A stretch of 18,145 bases of DNA from Chloroflexota bacterium. GTDB taxonomy: Bacteria; Chloroflexota; Anaerolineae; Aggregatilineales; Phototrophicaceae. The position numbers were made by a program, and so were the translations under genes. The notes beneath the pieces were generated by a model that had not been told where the DNA came from, did not search any database, and saw only the letters and a program-made list of their open reading frames with translations. The stretch covers positions 1 to 18,145 of the forward strand of contig QGUR01000057.1 in assembly GCA_003242205.1 (NCBI GenBank), given 5' to 3'. Each line of letters begins with the position of its first letter. Position 1 is the first letter of the stretch. Below, piece after piece: positions 1 through 6,046 of this stretch.

Positions 1-714
1 TTTTCGGGGGCTAGGAGTTGTGATAATCAGCGCGTTGCGGAGTGTATGCCTGAAGATAATCCGGCGCTGGTGCAGCCCTTTGCTCCGCGCCGTCAGGATG
101 TAATCCTGGCTCAACACCTCCAGCATTGATGAGCGCACCAGTCGTGCAAGCGAACCGGCGGACAGCAGGCCCAGCGCCAGCGCGGGCATGACCAGCCGGT
201 CCAGACTGCCCTGACCAATCGGCGGCAGCCAGCGTAAATTGATTGAAAACAGCACGATCAGCAGCAGCGACGACCAGTAGACGGGCATCGAAATGCCGAC
301 CAGCGCCAGCATCATCGCCACTGTGTCGATGATCGTGTTGTGCCGCAGCGCCGCGATGATACCGACGCCGATCCCGATAATTGTCGAAATGGCCAGCGCG
401 GCAATCGTCAGTTCCAGCGTGTGGGGCAGGCGTGTCAGGATTTCGCCGAGCACCGGTCGTCCGTTATTCAGCGAGTTGCCCAGATTGCCCCGCATGACGT
501 TCGCCAGATAGTCGAGATACTGCACGTGCAGCGGGCGGTTCAGGCCCATCTGCTCGCGCACGATTTCAAGTTGTTCTGGCGAAGTCTGTCGCTCTCCGAG
601 AAAGATTTCCGCCGGGTCGCCGGGGATCAGGTGCAGCATCAAAAAGACCAGAATGCTGACCAGCAAAACCGTCGGCACGGCCTGCAGCAGCCGGTTGATG
701 AGATAGCGTGTCAT
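1..714 (-). CDS. Peptide/nickel-type ABC transporter permease, DppB/OppB family (3' end missing)
   Basis: Inner-membrane permease of a dipeptide/oligopeptide/nickel importer. The visible 238 codons begin MTRYLINRLLQAVPTVLLV, the typical DppB N-terminus: a first membrane helix followed by the LIPGDP motif. A periplasmic stretch with QMGLNRPLHVQYLDYL and RGNLGNSL follows, then several hydrophobic helices and the EAA-type coupling loop (DYILTARSKGLHQRRII, then HTLRNAL). DppB proteins are usually slightly over 300 residues, so about the last quarter lies off the window. ATG at 714 gives the family N-terminus; the ribosome binding site is weak. It lies 90 bases downstream of the family 5 binding protein on the same strand, the usual order, with a hairpin between them. 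A DppC partner and the ATPases are expected beyond the edge. The last seven or eight codons (TTPSPRK) do not resemble the family after RNALI and may be a contig-end artefact. Confidence 0.9.
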   Translation of the reverse strand, partial: MTRYLINRLLQAVPTVLLVSILVFLMLHLIPGDPAEIFLGERQTSPEQLEIVREQMGLNRPLHVQYLDYLANVMRGNLGNSLNNGRPVLGEILTRLPHTLELTIAALAISTIIGIGVGIIAALRHNTIIDTVAMMLALVGISMPVYWSSLLLIVLFSINLRWLPPIGQGSLDRLVMPALALGLLSAGSLARLVRSSMLEVLSQDYILTARSKGLHQRRIIFRHTLRNALIITTPSPRK

Positions 715-740
715 GAGCTTCTGACATGAAATCGATGTGA

Positions 741-780
741 CAGCCGGAGACGCAGAACGATGGTTCCGCCTCTCCGGCTG
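741..780 (-). terminator. Hairpin between binding protein and permease genes
   Basis: A perfect 10-base-pair inverted repeat (CAGCCGGAGA at 741-750 and TCTCCGGCTG at 771-780) encloses a second, imperfect inner stem (752-758 with 763-769) closing a four-base loop. It lies 25 bases past the stop of the family 5 binding protein and ahead of the permease. No T-run follows on either strand, so this is more likely a partial terminator or an mRNA 3'-end stabiliser within an operon than a full stop. Similar hairpins follow the other two binding-protein genes in the window. Confidence 0.6.
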
Positions 781-804
781 CGCGATCCGATCTGAACGCT
801 CGTG

Positions 805-2406
805 CTAGCCGCTGAAGCTGGCGGCGTAGAAGTACGGCAGATTGCCGCCGCCGAGATAGGTCACGCCATCTAGCGACGCGACGCTGGCATAGAAGATGTA
901 CGGGTCGACCAGATAGACCATAACCGCGTCATCTGCTGCCAGTTTCTGTACCTGGGCATACAGTTCAGCGCGCTCGTCCGGGTTGGCCGTCGAAGCCGCG
1001 GCTGCCAGCAGTTCATCCATCTGTTCGCTGCGATAGCGGTTGCGGTTCGTGCCGCCGTCGGCGTTTGACGAGTGGAACAGCACGCGCATGCCGTCCGGGT
1101 CGGTCCAGGTATCCCACCAGCCCTGTGTGTTGTGTTCGCCTGCGCGCACTGCGTCGAAGTAGCCGCTCTGAGACGCGCCGTTGAGGACCATCTCAATGCC
1201 GACCTGCGCCAGTTCCGCCTGCATGTAGGTCGCCAGTGCGACGTTCAGCGGCGAATCGGCGCGGTACCAGTGCTGGATCTGCAGGGGCTGGCCATCGCGC
1301 TCGCGAATGCCATCGCCGTCGCTATCGACCCAGCCGGCTTCTTCCAAAATCGAACGGCTGAGTTCGGGATCGTAGAGCAGATAGTCGCAGGTTGCCGGAT
1401 CGTAGCCGAACATGACCTTGGTCAGCGCGCTGCAGCCCGGCGTGCCATAACCGTTGAATACAACTTCGATCAGGCCTTCTTTGTTGATGGCGTGAGCAAT
1501 GGCACGACGGACGGCCAGCTCGCTGGTCGGTTCGCGCTCGACGTTCATCATCAGCGAGTAGCCGTGGCCTGGCTGTTCGATCTGGATGACCTCGAAGTTT
1601 GGGTCTTCCTGCAGGCGGGCGACGTCGAGTTCGGGCACGTCGTCGATAAATTGCACTTCGCCCGATTCAAGCGCGGCGAGGCGGGTTGCCGGTTCCTGAA
1701 TGATACGGAAGACGATGCGCTCGAAATTCGCCGGGCCGCTCATGCCAAACAGTTCTTCCGAGCCCCAGTTATAGTCCTCGTACCGGGTGAGAACGACTTC
1801 GGAGTTGGGGACATAGCTCTCCAGCCGGAAGGGGCCGGTTCCGACAACGCTCGTCACGCCATAGTCGTCGCCAAGCGTTTCCACGGCGGTGGGGGAAGTC
1901 GGGGCAAGATATGGCGTCGAAACCGAATTCAGGAACGGCGCGTAGGGCGAGCTGAAGCGCACGACGACCGTATAATCGTCGATGACTTCGGTTTCCTGAT
2001 ATGGCCCAAGCAGGCTGATGCCAAGCTGGGAGACCGTTTCCGGATCGGCGATGCGGTCAAACGTGAACTTCACGGCTTCCGCATTGAACGGCGTGCCGTC
2101 GTGGAAGGTCACCCCTTCGCGAAGGGTGAACGTATATTCGGTGGCATCCTCATTGATTTCCCACGCGGTTGCCAGCCCGGGATGGAATGTGCCGAGCGGG
2201 TCCTGATAAACAAGCGGGTTAAACACCTGCATCATGATGATGCCGACGCTTGAAAAGGTGGTTACGTTCGGATCAAGGGTGTCAACATTATTGTAAATAC
2301 CGTAATGCAACTCATTACTTTGCGCGGAAATCGGTGTGGCTCCGAGCGCCATGACGAGCACAAGCATCAGCGCAAGTACGGTCGCAAGCCGTCGTCGTGC
2401 TAACAT
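805..2406 (-). CDS. ABC transporter substrate-binding protein, family 5 (peptide/nickel type)
   Basis: Extracytoplasmic solute receptor of the SBP_bac_5 family (DppA/OppA/NikA), which delivers peptides, glutathione, nickel chelates or sometimes oligosaccharides to a DppBC-type permease. The 533-residue length is normal. Residues 1-28 form a signal peptide: MLARRR, a hydrophobic core, and an SAQ cleavage site, with no lipobox cysteine. The family signature is clear at about residues 91-119 (YTFTLREGVTFHDGTPFNAE followed by AVKFTFDRI). Further family marks are the GTGPFRLESY stretch, the RRAIAHAINKEGLIEVVF segment and the EEAGWVDSDGDGIRERDG segment. An in-frame ATG lies 105 bases further upstream, but the start at 2406 has AGGAG seven bases away and begins directly with the signal peptide. 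First gene of a minus-strand operon with the permease. The substrate cannot be read from sequence. Confidence 0.93.
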   Translation of the reverse strand: MLARRRLATVLALMLVLVMALGATPISAQSNELHYGIYNNVDTLDPNVTTFSSVGIIMMQVFNPLVYQDPLGTFHPGLATAWEINEDATEYTFTLREGVTFHDGTPFNAEAVKFTFDRIADPETVSQLGISLLGPYQETEVIDDYTVVVRFSSPYAPFLNSVSTPYLAPTSPTAVETLGDDYGVTSVVGTGPFRLESYVPNSEVVLTRYEDYNWGSEELFGMSGPANFERIVFRIIQEPATRLAALESGEVQFIDDVPELDVARLQEDPNFEVIQIEQPGHGYSLMMNVEREPTSELAVRRAIAHAINKEGLIEVVFNGYGTPGCSALTKVMFGYDPATCDYLLYDPELSRSILEEAGWVDSDGDGIRERDGQPLQIQHWYRADSPLNVALATYMQAELAQVGIEMVLNGASQSGYFDAVRAGEHNTQGWWDTWTDPDGMRVLFHSSNADGGTNRNRYRSEQMDELLAAAASTANPDERAELYAQVQKLAADDAVMVYLVDPYIFYASVASLDGVTYLGGGNLPYFYAASFSG

Positions 2407-2470
2407 ATATTGGCTCCTATCTCCACGTTGAATGCGATAAACTGTTGCCCGCCGACAACACAACGAAATA

Positions 2471-2530
2471 TAACCCACTTTTTTAGTCAGCCCCAAGTAT
2501 ACTTTATACAACTTTCTCAGTGATAAACTT
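2471..2530. promoter_or_regulatory. Divergent AT-rich promoter region
   Basis: The 139 bases between the divergent starts at 2406 and 2546 contain an AT-rich core in otherwise GC-rich DNA. A GTATAC palindrome at 2497-2502 provides a TATACT -10-like hexamer on both strands (plus 2498-2503, minus 2501-2496), and the minus strand also has TATAAA at 2508-2503. No good -35 boxes are visible, so the exact promoters remain uncertain. Confidence 0.35.
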
Positions 2531-2545
2531 ACGAAAGGCCGGTCA

Positions 2546-3478
2546 ATGACCTCACTTTTCGACGCGTTGGAGTGGAAGCGCCACGCGATTCCCGGCGAGG
2601 CAGCCTATGGCCAACTGGAAATTGGCATCGGTCAGGTAGGCAGCGGCGGCCCGGTTGCGCTGGTCGCAGCAGGCGTGCATGGCGACGAAGGCCCGTGGGG
2701 CGCGCTGGCGATCCGCAAACTGCTCGAAAGCACGAGCGTGGACGCGCTGCAGGGGACGCTACGCGTCGTGCCCTGCGCCAACCCGCTGGCGATGCAGGCT
2801 GACGCCCGCAATGCGCCGCTGGACACGCTGGACCTGAACCGCAGCTTTCCGGGTAATGCCGGCGGTTCGCATACCGAGGTGCTGGCTGCCGTGCTGGCGA
2901 ACGAAGCAGTTGCCGGTTGTGATCTGGTGATTGACCTGCACGGCGGCGGAAGCTGGTGCGTCAATGCGTTCGCGTTCGAGATGCCGGGTGGCGAGCACAT
3001 CAGCCGGGCGTTTGGCGCGCCGTTTGTGGTGAAAGCGCCGGACCGCACGGTGACGCTGACCGGCTATGCGCGTTCGCTTGGCGCGACGGTTGCGGCGGTC
3101 GAAATGGGCGGGCGCAGTGTTGATGAGCTGGCGTGGGCAGAGCGGATTGCCGATGGCCTGCGGCGGGCGCTGACGATCGCCGGAGTTCTGCGTGGCACGG
3201 CTACAGAGCCGCCTATACAGTCGATTCCGGTGGGCGAGACGACGGTGCTGCGCCCACGCGCCGGTGGCCTGTTCGTGCCGGAGGTGAAAGCGGCGGACGT
3301 TGGCACGATTGTTCCAAAGGGCACGTCGCTCGGACGTGTCCTTGATAGCGTCACGCTCGCGGTCAGGGAAACGCTGGTTGCGCCGTTCGATGAAACAGCG
3401 CTGCTGCTGCTGCGTCCACACATCGCCCGGCTGGAAGGCGGCGCAATGACCTATGTCGTCGCGCAACCGCTTCGGTAA
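2546..3478 (+). CDS. Succinylglutamate desuccinylase/aspartoacylase family zinc hydrolase
   Basis: Zinc-dependent amidohydrolase of the AstE/AspA group within the M14 carboxypeptidase superfamily, which removes acyl groups from N-acyl amino acids or related amides. The family elements are in order: GVHGDEG at 43-49 supplies zinc ligands H45 and E48, LDLNRSFPG at 95-103 supplies the substrate-binding Asn-Arg pair, VIDLHGGG at 128-135 supplies the third zinc ligand H132, and AVEMGG at 184-189 holds the likely catalytic glutamate E186. A beta-rich C-terminal domain follows. The length of 310 residues fits the family. There is no signal peptide, so it is cytoplasmic. The ATG at 2546 has only a weak ribosome binding site (GAAAGG, 7-8 bases upstream). 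It is divergent from the peptide importer and 71 bases ahead of the oxidoreductase, so the pair may form an operon. The substrate is unknown; a link to imported N-acylated amino acids or peptides is inference. Confidence 0.88.
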   Translation: MTSLFDALEWKRHAIPGEAAYGQLEIGIGQVGSGGPVALVAAGVHGDEGPWGALAIRKLLESTSVDALQGTLRVVPCANPLAMQADARNAPLDTLDLNRSFPGNAGGSHTEVLAAVLANEAVAGCDLVIDLHGGGSWCVNAFAFEMPGGEHISRAFGAPFVVKAPDRTVTLTGYARSLGATVAAVEMGGRSVDELAWAERIADGLRRALTIAGVLRGTATEPPIQSIPVGETTVLRPRAGGLFVPEVKAADVGTIVPKGTSLGRVLDSVTLAVRETLVAPFDETALLLLRPHIARLEGGAMTYVVAQPLR

Positions 3479-3482
3479 CCGG

Positions 3483-3512
3483 TAGTCACTCAGGATTCTG
3501 TCTTTTTATAGT
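3483..3512 (+). promoter_or_regulatory. Weak possible promoter ahead of the oxidoreductase
   Basis: TAGTCA at 3483-3488 (four of six matches to the -35 consensus) and TATAGT at 3507-3512 are 18 bases apart, in the 71-base gap between the hydrolase and the oxidoreductase. The two genes could equally be read as one transcript. Confidence 0.25.
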
Positions 3513-3549
3513 GTCACAGGACGTCTGAACGTCTCCGAAAGGATGAATT

Positions 3550-4698
3550 ATGGTGGAACAATTACGGGTGGGCGTTATCGGCGCGGGGCGCTGGGCGGCA
3601 AGCGCGCACTTGCCCGGTTTCGTGCGCACGCCATATGCCAAGGTGGTCGCGATTTGCGACCTGAATGAAGATCTGGCAAAGGCACGCGCCCAGCAGTTCG
3701 ATATTCCCGATGTGTATACCGATGTGGAAAAGCTGCTGGCCCGCGAGGATATTGACGTCATCGACGTCTGCACGCGCGGCTCGTCCGACGACCGTGATAA
3801 CCATGAAAGACTGGCTTTCGCCGCGCTCGAAGCCGGAAAGCATTGCCTGTGCGAAAAGCCGGTGGCGCATGACTATCGCAATACCTGGAAGGCGCATCAT
3901 CTCGCCGTCTCGAAAGGGCTGAAAACCAAGGTTGGCCTGACGTTCCGCTATGCGCCAGCGATGATGTACATGCGCGACCTGATCCGCGAGGGTTTTATCG
4001 GCACGCCGTTTATCTTCAACGGTTTCGAGCAGAATTCGCAGTTCCTCAGCTCGGAGACGCCGGTCACGAAAATGGACCTGATCCCCGAACAGCCGAACCC
4101 GGAGATCAAGGTTTCGTCGCTAGAGGGTTACGGAGCGCCGATCATCGACCTGAGCATGTGGTTCATGGACAGCACCGTCAAGAGCGTCGTCGGCATTCTC
4201 AAGAATTTCGTGCCCTACCGCACGACGATTGACGGGCGCAAGGTACGCACCAATATCGACGACGGCGACATTTACATCGGCGAATATGAAAATGGTGCGA
4301 TCTGCTCGGTGCAATCGAGCTATGTGACCGTTGGCAACTATCCGGGGCTGGAGGCGCGCGCCTACGGCTCCAACGGGGCGCTCATCTGCCGTCTGGTCGA
4401 GGAATTCGGCGTGCCACAAACGCTGCATAAGGCAACGCCGGACGCGGTCGAGTTCGTGCCGGTGGAGATACCGGACAAATACTTCCCGCCGGGCTATGTC
4501 GAGGGCGAGCCGTGGCCCTCATTGTTCTATGCCAATCTGGTACATAACTTCATGGAAGAGATTGTCAACGGCGGTGATGAAAATCAGGGCAACTTCGCCC
4601 AGAGCGCCCGCGTGCAGGAAATCATCAACGCGGTCGAGATATCTCACCGCGAACGCCGTTGGGTTGATCTGCCACTGGACAAGAGCATAGCAGGCTGA
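3550..4698 (+). CDS. Gfo/Idh/MocA family oxidoreductase
   Basis: NAD(P)-dependent oxidoreductase of the glucose-fructose oxidoreductase / inositol dehydrogenase family, 382 residues, cytoplasmic. The N-terminal Rossmann fold shows VGVIGAGRWA (residues 7-16) with the glycine-rich loop, an acidic residue after strand 2 (CDLNED) and the family EKP motif at 102-104 (CEKPVAHD). The C-terminal alpha/beta domain has the usual sheet, including DDGDIYIGEYENGAICSVQ. ATG at 3550 has AAAGGA six bases upstream. Odd point: where most members carry a D-x-x-x-H motif, this protein reads GYGAPIID (193-200), so by my alignment Asp is replaced by G194 and His by P198. The fold is certain, but the reaction may differ from a standard polyol or sugar dehydrogenase. 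It follows the zinc hydrolase, probably in one operon. Confidence 0.9.
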   Translation: MVEQLRVGVIGAGRWAASAHLPGFVRTPYAKVVAICDLNEDLAKARAQQFDIPDVYTDVEKLLAREDIDVIDVCTRGSSDDRDNHERLAFAALEAGKHCLCEKPVAHDYRNTWKAHHLAVSKGLKTKVGLTFRYAPAMMYMRDLIREGFIGTPFIFNGFEQNSQFLSSETPVTKMDLIPEQPNPEIKVSSLEGYGAPIIDLSMWFMDSTVKSVVGILKNFVPYRTTIDGRKVRTNIDDGDIYIGEYENGAICSVQSSYVTVGNYPGLEARAYGSNGALICRLVEEFGVPQTLHKATPDAVEFVPVEIPDKYFPPGYVEGEPWPSLFYANLVHNFMEEIVNGGDENQGNFAQSARVQEIINAVEISHRERRWVDLPLDKSIAG

Positions 4699-4717
4699 GG
4701 TCAAGTCTTCGCTTTAT

Positions 4718-4745
4718 CCCCTCTCCCCTGCATTCGGGAGAGGGG
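4718..4745. terminator. Perfect hairpin between convergent genes (terminator or REP-like palindrome)
   Basis: CCCCTCTCCC (4718-4727) and GGGAGAGGGG (4736-4745) form a perfect 10-base-pair stem with the 8-base loop CTGCATTC, lying between two convergent genes. No T-tract follows on either side. It could act as a bidirectional terminator, or be a copy of a dispersed CCCTCTCCC-type palindrome of the kind scattered between genes in many bacteria. Confidence 0.55.
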
Positions 4746-4797
4746 ACAACACCGTGATACTACTACTCCTTAACATCCCGTCAGCAAGCGCCTCTTG

Positions 4798-5310
4798 CTA
4801 GCCGGAGGCGACAATTGCCTCAATCCACGGGCGGTGCTCGGCGTAGTGGCCCGCCGTGTTGCCATAGAGCCAGTTGATGACAGGTTCTTCGCGATCCGAA
4901 GTTGGCTGGTAGCTCTTGTACGGCTTGTACAGGTCTTCATCGCTCATGGCGCGCAGGCGTTCCAGCGTGCGCTCGTGAACGCTGCGAAAGAAATCGTGCG
5001 CCTCATATAACGATAAGGCGGCGTGGCGCTTGCGGATATATTCATTGATTGCATCGAAGTCATGGCTTGCCCATACGTCCGCCGGTACGCCGAGATGCTC
5101 GCCGCGATCCTTACCATCCAGCAGCGGTTCGATACTGCTCTCCCAGGCTGCAAGGTGCGCGATGTGATCCTTCACCGTCCAGCCCGTGGCATCGGTCAGT
5201 TGCGTGCGTTGCGCTTCGCTCAACGACCGTAGATAGGTATCGAGTTCGTCGTATTTCTCGATCAGGTGCTGCACGAATTCTGCGACGGAATAGCGCCGTT
5301 CTTCGCTCAT
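4798..5310 (-). CDS. ClbS/DfsB-like DinB-fold four-helix protein
   Basis: Small cytoplasmic protein of 170 residues with the DinB/YfiT four-helix-bundle pattern, closest in style to the ClbS/DfsB family (formerly DUF1706). Visible marks are GWTVKDHIAHLAAWE at 43-57 and NTAGHYAEH at 151-159. H52, H155 and H159 are placed like the metal-binding histidine triad of DinB-fold proteins. Family members include thiol-dependent metalloenzymes and the colibactin-resistance hydrolase ClbS, but most are uncharacterised, so no reaction is assigned. ATG at 5310 follows a GGGAAGG stretch. Transcribed alone, away from the acetyltransferase gene and toward the hairpin at 4718-4745. Confidence 0.85.
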   Translation of the reverse strand: MSEERRYSVAEFVQHLIEKYDELDTYLRSLSEAQRTQLTDATGWTVKDHIAHLAAWESSIEPLLDGKDRGEHLGVPADVWASHDFDAINEYIRKRHAALSLYEAHDFFRSVHERTLERLRAMSDEDLYKPYKSYQPTSDREEPVINWLYGNTAGHYAEHRPWIEAIVASG

Positions 5311-5415
5311 GGCCTTCCCTTGTTACTCTGTGAAAGTCCTGATGTGCCGGGGCTGAGCAGTTGCCCAATCACTCGCGGTGCTCGTCAGATGCGGAAGCGT
5401 TGCCGTCAGTCTTCA

Positions 5416-5447
5416 TTGGCGGTCAGTTTATCATGAAGCGTTATAAT
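5416..5447 (+). promoter_or_regulatory. Promoter with consensus -10 ahead of the acetyltransferase
   Basis: A perfect TATAAT at 5442-5447 lies 44 bases ahead of the start codon at 5491. The best -35 candidate, TTGGCG at 5416-5421, is 20 bases away, which is longer than usual. The -10 sits in the context CGTTATAATGCG, which resembles the -10 elements ahead of the two downstream importer operons. Confidence 0.5.
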
Positions 5448-5490
5448 GCGCCCCGCAATTTTCCCTTATTCCACACGAGGATAGATCTGA

Positions 5491-6039
5491 ATGTTGAGCG
5501 AACGCGAAAAAATGCTCCGCGGCGACCTTTACAATGCTCAGGACCCGGAGCTGACCGAGATGCGGAAACGCGCGCGCAAACTCCTGCGCGCATTAAACGC
5601 CAGCGCGGAAGAAGAACGGCTCGAAATTATGGCACAGCTTTTGGGAGCAATGGGGGAAGGCACGTGGATTGAGCCGCCGTTTTTCTGCGATTACGGGACG
5701 CATATCACGTTAGGCAAAAACGTCTTCTTCAACTTCAACTGCGTCGTGCTTGATGTGGCGCATGTCGAGATCGGCGACAACGTCCTGTTCGGCCCAAATG
5801 TGCAAATCTACACGGCAACGCATCCAATCGACGCCGAAACGCGGCGGACGGGCCTGGAACTCGGCAAGCCCATCCGCATCGGTTCGGACGTATGGGTTGG
5901 CGGAAGCGCTATCATCCTGCCCGGCGTCACCATCGGTTCGCGCACGGTGATCGGCGCGGGCAGCGTCGTCACTCGCGATTTGCCGGACGACGTTTTTGCC
6001 GCCGGGAATCCCTGCCGCGTGATTCGCCAGCTTGCCTAG
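5491..6039 (+). CDS. Sugar O-acetyltransferase, maltose/galactoside acetyltransferase (Maa/NodL) type
   Basis: Acetyl-CoA-dependent O-acetyltransferase of the left-handed parallel beta-helix family that acetylates sugars such as maltose, glucose or galactosides. The 182 residues match the family length. The N-terminal helical cap (SEREKMLRGDLYNAQDPEL, residues 3-21) is the typical Mac domain. Hexapeptide-repeat coils follow, with the substrate-site FNFNC at 80-84 and the catalytic histidine H111 in YTATHP. The C-terminal helix turns (IRIGSDVWVGGSAIILPGV, 128-146; VIGAGSVVTRDLP) end in AAGNPCRVIR, the acetyl-CoA-binding end. ATG at 5491 has ACGAGGA nine bases upstream. Its stop lies only seven bases from the stop of the convergent gene. 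Likely trimeric and cytoplasmic; the acceptor sugar is not known. Confidence 0.93.
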   Translation: MLSEREKMLRGDLYNAQDPELTEMRKRARKLLRALNASAEEERLEIMAQLLGAMGEGTWIEPPFFCDYGTHITLGKNVFFNFNCVVLDVAHVEIGDNVLFGPNVQIYTATHPIDAETRRTGLELGKPIRIGSDVWVGGSAIILPGVTIGSRTVIGAGSVVTRDLPDDVFAAGNPCRVIRQLA

Positions 6040-6046
6040 AGTTAGG

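Noticed and set aside
1072..2253. A 393-codon plus-strand frame opposite the family 5 binding protein
   Set aside because: Antisense shadow of a clear SBP_bac_5 gene; no family motifs and no ribosome binding site.
5361..5672. A 103-codon plus-strand frame overlapping the start of the acetyltransferase gene
   Set aside because: It overlaps the -10 element and the acetyltransferase coding sequence, and the translation has no recognisable features.
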